Of a stretch of DNA of 8,288 nucleotides, positions 1 through 6,336 are shown in pieces. The notes beneath the pieces are model-generated. The model was not told where the DNA came from and did no database searches. It worked only from the letters and a program-made list of their open reading frames with translations. This DNA comes from Candidatus Bipolaricaulota bacterium (GTDB taxonomy: Bacteria > Bipolaricaulota > Bipolaricaulia > Bipolaricaulales > Bipolaricaulaceae): NCBI GenBank assembly GCA_021163465.1, contig JAGGWU010000162.1:1-8288 (forward strand), written 5' to 3'. The position numbers were made by a program, and so were the translations under genes. The first letter of the stretch is position 1; the number at the start of each line of letters is the position of its first letter.

Positions 1-391
1 CCCCCTCCACCTCCACCGGGATGCTATAGCGGAGCCGTTCCGCGGCCACGTGTTGTCCCGGAGAACCTACTCCTTTCTGACACGCGATGACCTTTCCCTC
101 CGGATCCACCAGTGCGTACTGGCTCAGCGGCCCCCATTGGGAAACCTCCCCTCCGGGCCAGGTGATCACGAACTTCAAGGTGAAAAATCGCTCCACTCCC
201 TCCCAGGAGCGGTTCCTGGCCCAGAAAGCCCCCAAAAGCTCAGCCGCCTCTTTGGCGTGGGCCTCCCGGGACTTAACCAGATAGAGATCGAAGCGTTCGT
301 GGAGGCCCGAAGTGGTGAAGAAGTAGGTGCCGCCCACGGCCACCAAGGTAACCGCCACCATGGCCCCCACCAGCTTCCAGCTGAAGGACAT
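1..391 (-). CDS. Sensor histidine kinase, N-terminal part (cut by window edge)
   Basis: This is the membrane sensor partner of the response regulator that ends 5 nt upstream. Only the first 130 residues are inside the window; the gene runs off the left edge, so the HAMP, DHp and ATP-binding domains cannot be seen. The start is an ATG at 391 with a GGAGG about 8 nt upstream that lies inside the end of the regulator gene. Residues about 7-25 form one hydrophobic membrane segment rich in Val, Ala and Gly. After it comes an extracytoplasmic stretch with a helical part (about 30-60) that includes a SWEGVERFF segment, then a LVDPEGKVIA segment (about 94-103). Both resemble the sensor regions of BaeS-type kinases. 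The kinase assignment rests on gene order (regulator followed by a membrane protein) and this topology, because the catalytic motifs lie outside the window. The signal sensed is unknown. Confidence 0.8.
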   Translation of the reverse strand, partial: MSFSWKLVGAMVAVTLVAVGGTYFFTTSGLHERFDLYLVKSREAHAKEAAELLGAFWARNRSWEGVERFFTLKFVITWPGGEVSQWGPLSQYALVDPEGKVIACQKGVGSPGQHVAAERLRYSIPVEVEG

Positions 392-396
392 GGTCC

Positions 397-1077
397 TCAC
401 CCCTCCGCTTGGAATTTATAGCCCACCCCATGCACCGTGACGATGAAGCGGGGATTCTTGGGGTCGGGCTCGATCTTGTGGCGGAGGTTCTTGATGTGGG
501 AGTCTATGGTGCGGGGGAAAGAAGCGTAGGAGCGCTCCTGCACCGCCGAAAGGAGCTCCCTCCGGGTGAAGACCTTGCCGGGGTGACGCGCGAGATACGC
601 CAAGAGGTCGAACTCAATGGGGGTAAGATCGATGGATCTCCCTTCAAGCCGCACCTCTCTGGAGCCGAGGTCGATCTCCAACGGACCGTAAGAGAGCCGT
701 TCCGGCTCGCGGATGCCCTCCGCCCGCCGCAGCACCGCCCGCACCCGGGCCGCAAGCTCCCGCAAGGAGAAGGGCTTGGTCACGTAGTCATCGGCCCCCA
801 GCTCCAACCCCGCTACCCGATCCGCTTCCTCGGAGAGCGCGGTGAGCATGATGATGGGGACGTCCGAGACCCGGCGGATCTTGCGTGCAAGCTCAAGTCC
901 ATGGAGCTTGGGGAGCATGAGATCGAGGATGATGAGGTCCGGGGAGAGCTCCTGATAGCGGCGCCAGCCTTCCTCGCCGTCGAAGGCCACCTCCACACGA
1001 TAGCCCTCCCGCATGAGGTAGGCCTGTACCATCCGGGCGATCTCCCGTTCATCTTCCACCAAAAGGATCGTTTTCAT
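397..1077 (-). CDS. OmpR/PhoB-family two-component response regulator
   Basis: This is a cytoplasmic transcription factor of 226 residues, the usual length for the family. The receiver domain (about 1-118) shows the acidic pocket E8-D9-E10, the phospho-acceptor D52 in LDLMLP, the switch threonine T79 and the invariant K101 in the KPF motif. A short linker leads to a winged-helix DNA-binding domain (about 130-225) with the typical LTPIEFDLLAYLARHPGKVF and HGVGYKF segments. Phosphorylation at D52 by the adjacent kinase is expected to control DNA binding. I chose the ATG at 1077 because MKTILLVEDE is the standard family N-terminus; an in-frame TTG at 1101 would add 8 residues with no ribosome binding site. 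Upstream of 1077 lies a TATACT with a 9-nt gap, so the gene may have its own promoter as well as read-through from mutM. Target genes cannot be inferred. Confidence 0.96.
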   Translation of the reverse strand: MKTILLVEDEREIARMVQAYLMREGYRVEVAFDGEEGWRRYQELSPDLIILDLMLPKLHGLELARKIRRVSDVPIIMLTALSEEADRVAGLELGADDYVTKPFSLRELAARVRAVLRRAEGIREPERLSYGPLEIDLGSREVRLEGRSIDLTPIEFDLLAYLARHPGKVFTRRELLSAVQERSYASFPRTIDSHIKNLRHKIEPDPKNPRFIVTVHGVGYKFQAEG

Positions 1078-1086
1078 GGCGAAAAG

Positions 1087-1092
1087 AGTATA
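1087..1092 (-). promoter_or_regulatory. Candidate -10 box (TATACT) for the response regulator
   Basis: On the minus strand, TATACT is followed by nine bases (CTTTTCGCC) and then the ATG of the regulator. A transcription start about 7 nt after the hexamer would leave only about 2-3 nt of leader. No Shine-Dalgarno sequence precedes the ATG, which fits leaderless translation. I see no TTGACA-like -35 element at 16-18 nt, so the call rests on the hexamer and its position alone. Confidence 0.45.
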
Positions 1093-1162
1093 CAGGGACA
1101 ACGCGGCCGCTCCCGGGATTTATCACTACAAGCGGGCTCCTGCGGGCACCCACGGTCCAGGG

Positions 1163-1924
1163 TCAACGCTGGCACCGGGGGCAGAAGTAGGTTCCCCGCC
1201 CACCCATTTCGATCCGGTCGATAACGGCCCCGCAGCGGGGACACGCTTCCCCTGCCCGCCGGTAGACCCGCAGTAGATCCTGAAATCCCCCGGGATTCCC
1301 CGAGGGGTCCCGGTAGTCGGAGAAGGTCGTCCCCCGGTGGGCAATGGCCTTCTCCAGGACCTCGCCGATGGCGGACTGCAGGCGTTGTATCTCCTCGGGG
1401 CTCAGGGAGTTGGCCGGGCGCCGGGGATCGATCCCGGCGGTAAAGAGGATCTCCGCAGCGTAGATGTTCCCGATCCCCGCGATGTTCTTCTGATCCAGGA
1501 GCCAAAGCTTGATGGGGCGGCGGCTCCCCTTCAATGCTTCAGGTAACCAGGAGAGATCTCCCAACGGCTCGGGCCCGAGGGCAAGGCGGAGCTCAGGGGT
1601 GTAATCCACCGTGGCCAAGCGCCGGCGGTCCAGGAAGGAAAGGTATCCCTTGTCCAGGTCGAAGACCACGCGGGCCTCGCTTGCAGGGAACTCCGCCACG
1701 ATGAGCCTCCCCGTCATCCGCAAATGGAACACGAGGAAACCGCGATCCAAGGTGAAGACGATGTATTTCCCGCGCCGCTGAACGCCCTTGATCCTTTTCG
1801 GGAGTTCCAGCGCCGACAGCGGTGGCCCCAGCTTCGGGTCCTTGATCTCGGCGGCGAGGATCCGACATCCCTCCAGGGCTTTAAGTCCTCGTACGATGGT
1901 CTCTACCTCGGGAAGTTCGGGCAG
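1163..1924 (-). CDS. mutM: Formamidopyrimidine-DNA glycosylase (Fpg/MutM), apparent CTG start
   Basis: This base-excision repair enzyme removes oxidised purines such as 8-oxoguanine and FaPy and cleaves the strand by beta,delta-elimination. The protein starts (M)PELPEVET: P2 is the N-terminal nucleophile after Met removal, and E3 and E6 are the conserved acids. K53 in RRGKYIVF matches the catalytic hairpin lysine (about K57 in E. coli). MTGRL and DRRRL correspond to the lesion-pocket loops, with Leu where E. coli has the intercalating Phe. The helix-two-turn-helix reads LDQKNIAGIGNIYAAEIL. The C-terminal zinc finger is C228-x2-C231-x16-C248-x2-C251, and GRGTYFCPRCQ is characteristic of Fpg rather than Nei. 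Length is 253 residues, slightly short for the family (about 270). The codon before the proline is CTG, with GAGGAGG six bases upstream. A longer in-frame reading from 2020 would bury the proline. The start lies inside the end of the glycosyltransferase gene (44-nt overlap). Confidence 0.95.
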   Translation of the reverse strand: MPELPEVETIVRGLKALEGCRILAAEIKDPKLGPPLSALELPKRIKGVQRRGKYIVFTLDRGFLVFHLRMTGRLIVAEFPASEARVVFDLDKGYLSFLDRRRLATVDYTPELRLALGPEPLGDLSWLPEALKGSRRPIKLWLLDQKNIAGIGNIYAAEILFTAGIDPRRPANSLSPEEIQRLQSAIGEVLEKAIAHRGTTFSDYRDPSGNPGGFQDLLRVYRRAGEACPRCGAVIDRIEMGGRGTYFCPRCQR

Positions 1925-3050
1925 CGCGCACCTCCTCGTATACCTCCAGGGTCCTTTTGGCCGCGGCCTCGGTGGATAGCTCCCGCGCCCGCCGCAGCGC
2001 CCCTTCCCGCAGCCTCTCACGCAAAGCCCGGTCCTCCAGCACCTTTAGCATCGCCTCGGCGAATCCCACGGGATCCTCGGGGGCGAAGATCCCCGTGTCC
2101 CCTGGTTTCATCACCTCGGTTACACCCATCTCCCCCAGACATACCACGGGTAGCCCGGCCGCCATGGCCTCGATCACCACCAATCCCAGGGTCTCGGTCT
2201 TGGAGGCAAACACGAAGAGGTCGGCGCCGCGATAGTAATCGATGAGGCGCTTCCCCCGGACATAGCCCGCCATGATCACGCGCTCCGAAAGGCCGAGTCT
2301 ATCGCGTTCCTCCGTAAACGCCCTGAAAAAGGGCCCGCCTCCCACCACCACCAGATAAAGATCGTCCCTCCTCTTGGCCGCCTCGGCGAAGGCGGAAAGG
2401 AGGAAGGAGAGGTTCTTTTCCTTCGCGATGCGGCCCACATATAGGCACACCTTCGCCCCCGCCGGAAGCCCGAGCTCACGGCGCATGTCGTGCTCCAATG
2501 GGCCCGCGTATTGGCGGAGATCAACCCCGGATGGGTAGCGATAAACAGGTACCCGAACCCCGTAACGCCGAAGCTCCTCCTCCATCGCTCGGGATTCCAC
2601 CGTTACCGCATCGCATCGGTTGCAGTACGCCGCTACCAAGGCCTCGGTGAGCCTGCGGGACGGTCGGAACGGTGGCGGAAGGTAATGTCTGTAGATCACG
2701 TAGTGGGTGTGGTACGTGTGGATGTGGGGGACGCGAAAGACCTTGGCGGCCCAGAGGGCCAGGGTGCCCAGTGAGAATTCCGTATGAGAGTGAACGATCT
2801 CCAACCTCGGCAGCACCCGCCGGGCCCGGGCGGGGAGGCCGAAGGCGATGCGGTGTTGGCGTTCGAACGGGAAGATGATGCCGGGGAACCGGATCACGTT
2901 GGGCTTATCCCGGTGGCGGCGATGTACGCGGGGACAGAAGACATAGACCTCATGGCCCATGCGTTCGAACTCCTCGGCCAAATGGTGGACGGTGGTAGCA
3001 ACCCCGTTTACCTGCGGAACGTAGGTGTCGGAAAAAAGACCGATCCTCAT
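1881..3050 (-). CDS. GT4-family glycosyltransferase (diacylglycerol glucosyltransferase / PimB-like)
   Basis: This is a retaining GT-B glycosyltransferase of 389 residues, full length for the family. The N-terminal acceptor domain opens with MRIGLFSDTYVPQVNGVATT, the glycine-containing first strand-loop shared by diacylglycerol 3-glucosyltransferases and mannosyltransferases such as PimB and MgtA. HSHTEF (87-92) and HTYHTHYV (111-118) are typical of this group. The C-terminal donor domain begins at about 200 with LYVGRIAKEKNLSFLL (203-218). It carries the E-x7-E motif, E286 and E294, in a TETLGLVVIEAMAAGLPVV segment that binds the nucleotide sugar. Family knowledge suggests transfer of a hexose from a UDP- or GDP-sugar to a lipid or phospholipid at the inner membrane face; the exact donor and acceptor cannot be read from sequence. 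Its ATG overlaps the amidohydrolase stop (ATGA) with no good ribosome site, so translation is probably coupled. Its 3' end contains the mutM start. Confidence 0.93.
   Translation of the reverse strand: MRIGLFSDTYVPQVNGVATTVHHLAEEFERMGHEVYVFCPRVHRRHRDKPNVIRFPGIIFPFERQHRIAFGLPARARRVLPRLEIVHSHTEFSLGTLALWAAKVFRVPHIHTYHTHYVIYRHYLPPPFRPSRRLTEALVAAYCNRCDAVTVESRAMEEELRRYGVRVPVYRYPSGVDLRQYAGPLEHDMRRELGLPAGAKVCLYVGRIAKEKNLSFLLSAFAEAAKRRDDLYLVVVGGGPFFRAFTEERDRLGLSERVIMAGYVRGKRLIDYYRGADLFVFASKTETLGLVVIEAMAAGLPVVCLGEMGVTEVMKPGDTGIFAPEDPVGFAEAMLKVLEDRALRERLREGALRRARELSTEAAAKRTLEVYEEVRAARTSRGRDHRTRT
1931..1937 (-). promoter_or_regulatory. Ribosome binding site GAGGAGG that fixes the mutM CTG start
   Basis: On the minus strand GAGGAGG is followed by TGCGCG (6 nt) and then the CTG codon in front of the catalytic proline codon. 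A GTG begins right at the last G of the motif but is out of frame. The strong match and near-ideal spacing support initiation at the CTG. The site lies inside the coding sequence of the upstream glycosyltransferase. Confidence 0.7.
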
Positions 3051-4543
3051 CGTCGGAAGATAAGAGCACCTCCCAAGATGGTCATTTCCACCCGGAGCCT
3101 TTGCAGCGGGGCCTTTAGGGGATTATCCGAAAGGATCACCAGATCCGCCCGCTTCCCCGGCGCCAATTCCCCGAGCTCGCGCTCGGCGAAGAGGGCATAG
3201 GCCGCCCCGGCGGTATACGCCCGGATCGCCTCCTCCGGGGGTATCCGTTGGACCTCATGTGGCGGCGCAACCGCCCCCAGAAAGCCGTAAAGGGGGTCCA
3301 TGGGCATCCCGTCCGAGCCGAAGGCCAACGGGATCCCATACTTGAGCACCAAGGAGTGAGGGTCGATCGCGGAATCGCGTTCCGGACCGAGCCGTTCGTG
3401 GTAAAGGCCACCCGGGCCGGACCAGTTCACCACGAAGTTCGGTTGCATGCTGGCCACAAGGCCCAAACTCGCCATTTCCTCGAGTTGTTTCTCTGTGGGA
3501 AGCTCCAAATGCTCAATGCGGTGTCGTCCGTGCTCCGAGATCCCGGCCAATCGGGCGGCGCGAAGGACCTCCCCGATGGCCCGGTCCCCAATAGCGTGGA
3601 CCGCAAGCTGAAGCCCCATATGGGATAACCTGCGCCATATTCCGGCCAGATCTTCGGCCTCAAGGAGAAGGGTGCCCGTGTCGTTGGCATCTCGGTAGGG
3701 GGAAGAAAGGGCGGCGGTGCGGGCCCCAATGGATCCGTCGGCGAAGGCCTTTACCCCGACGATGCGCAAAAGCTCCCCCCCAAATCCGTGCTCCAAACCG
3801 AGCTCCACCGCATGGTCGGCGAGCTCGAGGGGAAGGTAAAGGAAAACCCTGGTCCGGAGCTTTCCCTCTTTCAGGGCCTGTTGATAGGCCCGGATGTACT
3901 CGGGTTTCCCTGACATCTCGGCCACGGCGGTGACCCCGAGCTCGGCGGCGCGGCGGGAAGCGGCCGCGATGGCCTCCACTAAGGCCGTGCGGTCGAGCGG
4001 AACGGCGTCGAGGAATGCCCAGGCCGCATCCTCCCGCAGGTGTCCCGCATCGCGGTCCACCAGCCTCCCCTCGGGGTAGGGGCAGCGGTCCAAGGCAAGG
4101 GTGTTGCAGACGACCAAATGTCCGTCCACCCGCACGGCACAACACGGCTGGCGGGGTACGACCCGGTCGAGATCCGCACGTTTGAGGGGCCTTTTCTGTG
4201 GCCACTTGGACTCATCCCATCCCCGGGCCATCACCCATTCCCCCGCGCGGTCCCGAGCCGCCTCCCGGAGACGGTCCATGGCCTCCTCAAGGCTCTTTGT
4301 TCCGGAAAGATCCACGTAAAAGGTGCGTTCCAGTCCCACCCTCACGAAGTGGGTATGGGCATCGATAAAGCCCGGAAGAACGGCCTTACCTTCCAGATCC
4401 AAGACCTCGGTGTCAGGCCCGATCAGGCCCTGCAACTCCAAAGCCTTCCCCACAGCCTGGATCCTGCCGCACCTTATCGCCAGGGCATCTGCACCGGGTA
4501 CCGTGGGAAAAATTGCCCCTCGTAAGAAGATGTCGGCGTACAT
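3047..4543 (-). CDS. YtcJ-like metal-dependent amidohydrolase (Amidohydro_3 type)
   Basis: This is a predicted cytoplasmic hydrolase of 498 residues in the amidohydrolase superfamily, somewhat shorter than many YtcJ-like members. A small N-terminal beta-sandwich part (about 1-55, completed by about 455-498) flanks a TIM barrel. Metal ligands are visible in order: H63-x-H65 in the GFIDAHTHF segment; K265 in VKAFADGSIG, the likely carboxylated lysine; H316 in LAVHAIGDRA; H345 in RIEHLE; and D411 in FGSDGMPMDPLYG. The ending GELAPGKRADLVILSDNPL is the usual C-terminal strand pair. Substrates in this subfamily are mostly unknown (N-acyl or formamide-type bonds), so I do not assign a reaction. It heads the minus-strand unit with the glycosyltransferase and mutM. 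A perfect TATAAT lies 6 nt before the ATG, so the mRNA is probably leaderless. There is no signal peptide. Confidence 0.95.
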   Translation of the reverse strand: MYADIFLRGAIFPTVPGADALAIRCGRIQAVGKALELQGLIGPDTEVLDLEGKAVLPGFIDAHTHFVRVGLERTFYVDLSGTKSLEEAMDRLREAARDRAGEWVMARGWDESKWPQKRPLKRADLDRVVPRQPCCAVRVDGHLVVCNTLALDRCPYPEGRLVDRDAGHLREDAAWAFLDAVPLDRTALVEAIAAASRRAAELGVTAVAEMSGKPEYIRAYQQALKEGKLRTRVFLYLPLELADHAVELGLEHGFGGELLRIVGVKAFADGSIGARTAALSSPYRDANDTGTLLLEAEDLAGIWRRLSHMGLQLAVHAIGDRAIGEVLRAARLAGISEHGRHRIEHLELPTEKQLEEMASLGLVASMQPNFVVNWSGPGGLYHERLGPERDSAIDPHSLVLKYGIPLAFGSDGMPMDPLYGFLGAVAPPHEVQRIPPEEAIRAYTAGAAYALFAERELGELAPGKRADLVILSDNPLKAPLQRLRVEMTILGGALIFRR

Positions 4544-4549
4544 CGCCCG

Positions 4550-4555
4550 ATTATA
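4550..4555 (-). promoter_or_regulatory. Perfect -10 box (TATAAT) for the amidohydrolase operon, leaderless spacing
   Basis: On the minus strand TATAAT is followed by CGGGCG (6 nt) and the ATG of the amidohydrolase. Transcription would start at or within a base or two of the ATG, leaving no room for a ribosome binding site. No -35 hexamer resembling TTGACA is visible 16-18 nt upstream. It stands back to back with the sua5 promoter in a 66-nt intergenic region. Confidence 0.65.
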
Positions 4556-4594
4556 GCCTCGATCGGTCGCTTCCCTGCAGCGGGTACGTATCCA

Positions 4595-4603
4595 TGCTAG
4601 GAT
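4595..4603 (+). promoter_or_regulatory. Extended -10 box (TGC TAGGAT) for sua5, leaderless spacing
   Basis: TAGGAT at 4598-4603 is preceded by TG plus one base, which matches an extended -10 element, and is followed by TGGAGC (6 nt) and the GTG start. The GGAG just before the GTG is too close (1 nt) to act as a Shine-Dalgarno site, so leaderless translation is the better reading. No clear -35 element is present, which an extended -10 could offset. Confidence 0.5.
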
Positions 4604-4609
4604 TGGAGC

Positions 4610-5632
4610 GTGGAGACCAAGCTCTTAGAGCCCATTCCGGAAGAGCTTCAGGTGGCCGGCGAGATCATCCGGGCCGGGGGACTGGTGGCCTTCCCCACCG
4701 AGACGGTATACGGCCTGGGGGCCGATGCCCTCTCCGCCGAGGCGGTGGCCCGGATCTTCGAGGCCAAGGGGCGTCCCAGGTTCGACCCGGTGATCGTGCA
4801 CGTGGCGTCCCCTGAGGAGGCGGAGGCCCTTTGGTCCGAGGTCCCCCCGTTGGCCCGGAGGCTCATGGAGCGCTTCTGGCCCGGCCCCCTGACCATCGTC
4901 CTTCCCAAAAGGGACGTGGTGCCCGATATCGTTACCGCGGGGCTTCCTACGGTGGCGATCCGGATGCCGGATCACGAGGTGGCATTGGGGCTAATCCGCG
5001 CGGCGGGGCACCCCATCGCCGCCCCCTCGGCCAACCGGTTCGGAAAAACCAGCCCCACCCACCATGAGCACGTTTTGGAGGAGCTTGCGGGACGGATCGA
5101 GGCGGTGATCGCCGCGGGTCCTACCCCGGTGGGGATCGAGTCCACGGTTATCTCCCTCGTGGAGGAGCCTCCCCGGGTGCTGCGCCCCGGAGGCACGCCG
5201 CTTGAGCTTTTGCAGGAAGTGGTGGGGGAGTTGCGGGCCGACCCGCTACAGGTGAAACGCGGTCCTGCCCCTTCACCCGGCACCATGCGGCGCCATTACA
5301 TGCCCCAAACCCCGCTTTTCCTCCTGGAGGGAGGGCTTCCGGGAGATGGTTGGGAAGAGCTCCCGCGGGAGCGATGTGGATATTTGGGGTTCACCACGGC
5401 CAAACGCGGGTTCCGCCATAGCGAGGTACTGTCGGGGCGGGGGGATCTCAGGGAGGCGGCGGCACGCTTCTTCGCGGCCCTGAGGAGTTTGGATTCCATA
5501 GGGGTTGCAGCGATTGTGGCCGAGCCCGTGCCCGAGGAAGGCTTGGGGGTGGCGATCATGGACCGCCTGAAGCGGGCTTCCCAGGGAGTGGCCCGCTTGA
5601 ACGAGCGTTCGGTGTGGATCAAGCGAACGTGA
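4610..5632 (+). CDS. ywlC: Threonylcarbamoyl-AMP synthase, Sua5/YwlC type
   Basis: This enzyme makes L-threonylcarbamoyladenylate from threonine, bicarbonate and ATP. TsaD and its partners then use it to form t6A37 in ANN-decoding tRNAs. At 340 residues it is the two-domain Sua5 type rather than the short TsaC. The TsaC/YrdC domain covers about 8-205, with GGLVAFPTETVYGLGADA (23-40), KGRPRFDPVIVHV (53-65; the K and R contact nucleotide), PGPLTIVLP (91-99), APSANRFGKTSPT (138-150) and GIESTVIS (175-182). The linker SPGTMRRHYMP (222-232) matches the conserved SPG-x3-RHY-x-P loop that closes over the active site. The C-terminal Sua5 domain runs to GLGVAIMDRLKRAS (311-324). The start is a GTG 6 nt after a -10-like TAGGAT. 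The pfpI-like gene follows after 11 nt, probably in the same transcript. Confidence 0.96.
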   Translation: METKLLEPIPEELQVAGEIIRAGGLVAFPTETVYGLGADALSAEAVARIFEAKGRPRFDPVIVHVASPEEAEALWSEVPPLARRLMERFWPGPLTIVLPKRDVVPDIVTAGLPTVAIRMPDHEVALGLIRAAGHPIAAPSANRFGKTSPTHHEHVLEELAGRIEAVIAAGPTPVGIESTVISLVEEPPRVLRPGGTPLELLQEVVGELRADPLQVKRGPAPSPGTMRRHYMPQTPLFLLEGGLPGDGWEELPRERCGYLGFTTAKRGFRHSEVLSGRGDLREAAARFFAALRSLDSIGVAAIVAEPVPEEGLGVAIMDRLKRASQGVARLNERSVWIKRT

Positions 5633-5643
5633 AGGGGGGGAGG

Positions 5644-6165
5644 ATGGGGAGGCTCGAGGGAAAGCGCGTGGCGGTCTTGGTGGCGGACCTCTATCAGGAG
5701 TTGGAGTTCTGGTATCCATACCTTCGGCTCCTGGAGGAGGGGGCCCAAGTGGTGGCGGTGGGGCCGGAACGACGGGTCTACAAGAGCAAGCTCGGTTACC
5801 CCGCCAGAGCAACCCTATCCGCCGAAGAAGCGGATCCCGGCGAATTCGATGCCGTGGTGATTCCCGGGGGCTATGCCCCGGATTACCTCCGCCGCAAAAG
5901 GGAGCTCGTGGAGTTCGTGCGCCGGATGGCCGAAGCGGGGAAGGTGGTGGCGGCCATCTGTCACGGCGGCTGGATGTTATGTTCGGCCCGAGTGGTTAAG
6001 GGAAAGCGCGTGACCAGCGTTTCCGCCATCCGGGATGACCTGGAGAACGCCGGGGCCACCTGGGTGGACGAGCCGGTGGTGGTGGACGGAAATATCGTCA
6101 CTTCCCGGGTCCCCGACGACCTCCCCGCGTTTCTCAGGGCGATCATCTCCGCGCTCACGGAGTAA
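5644..6165 (+). CDS. DJ-1/PfpI-family protein (protease I / deglycase-like)
   Basis: This cytoplasmic protein of 173 residues has the flavodoxin-like fold of class I glutamine-amidotransferase relatives. The nucleophile elbow is AAICHGGW, with C106 and the adjacent H107. Other family blocks are VVIPGGYAPDYLR (71-83), SVSAIRDDLENAGATWVDEPVVVDGN (125-150) and TSRVPDDLPAF (153-163). Relatives include archaeal PfpI and E. coli YhbO/YajL, described as proteases, chaperones or protein/nucleotide deglycases; which activity applies here is open. The Glu near the N-terminus that contacts the Cys in PfpI (E12 in the FEDVELIYP segment) aligns with Q18 here (YQELEFWYP), with E19 next to it. The start at 5644 follows an AAGGGGGGGAGG run; an upstream in-frame GTG at 5614 would add 10 residues overlapping the previous gene. 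It lies 11 nt after sua5, so the two are likely co-transcribed. Confidence 0.93.
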   Translation: MGRLEGKRVAVLVADLYQELEFWYPYLRLLEEGAQVVAVGPERRVYKSKLGYPARATLSAEEADPGEFDAVVIPGGYAPDYLRRKRELVEFVRRMAEAGKVVAAICHGGWMLCSARVVKGKRVTSVSAIRDDLENAGATWVDEPVVVDGNIVTSRVPDDLPAFLRAIISALTE

Positions 6166-6255
6166 GGCAAGAAGTCCGCCCCTCAGCCGGCACCGCTGCT
6201 TCCTCCCGCATCCCGGTCGTGATGTGCTCGATCCCCCCTTGGCTCACGAAGCCCT

Positions 6256-6295
6256 GGCCGCCCCAGATATCTGCGGAGCGGGTTCACCGGCGGCC
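6256..6295. repeat. Inverted repeat GGCCGCC/GGCGGCC enclosing a CAGATATCTG palindrome
   Basis: The arms 6256-6262 and 6289-6295 are perfect 7-bp complements around a 26-nt centre. Within that centre, 6264-6273 is a perfect 10-bp palindrome. No T-run follows, so it is not an intrinsic terminator. It sits 29-68 bp before the ruvB -10 box and could be an operator, but short GC-rich arms arise easily by chance in this base composition. Confidence 0.25.
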
Positions 6296-6323
6296 CCGTT
6301 CCCCCGCAACCGCCTGGAATGGA

Positions 6324-6329
6324 TAAAAT
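6324..6329 (+). promoter_or_regulatory. Candidate -10 box (TAAAAT) for ruvB, leaderless spacing
   Basis: TAAAAT is followed by GGCCCTG (7 nt) and the ATG at 6337. This places the predicted transcription start at the start codon. No Shine-Dalgarno motif precedes the ATG, and no -35 hexamer is recognisable in the C-rich upstream sequence. An in-frame ATG at 6319, upstream of this hexamer, would be excluded from such a transcript. Confidence 0.55.
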
Positions 6330-6336
6330 GGCCCTG

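Noticed and set aside
1078..1101. TTG start at 1101 for the response regulator
   Set aside because: It lacks a ribosome site, overlaps the TATACT hexamer, and the ATG at 1077 gives the standard family N-terminus.
1093..1162. Hairpin or operator in the mutM-regulator gap (CCGCT...AGCGG arms, NotI-type GCGGCCGC)
   Set aside because: Arms of only 5 bp and a GC palindrome are expected by chance at this base composition.
409..1224. Long plus-strand open frame (271 codons) opposite the response regulator
   Set aside because: It is the antisense shadow of a clear OmpR-family gene and has no recognisable domain; such frames are common in GC-rich DNA.
1925..2020. 32-residue N-terminal extension of mutM from an upstream in-frame start
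   Set aside because: It would bury the catalytic N-terminal proline, is Arg/Gly/Pro-rich, and is simply another frame of the glycosyltransferase gene.
6166..6336. Intrinsic terminator after the pfpI-like gene
   Set aside because: No GC hairpin followed by a T-run could be found; the GGCCGCC/GGCGGCC pair has a 26-nt loop and no T-run.
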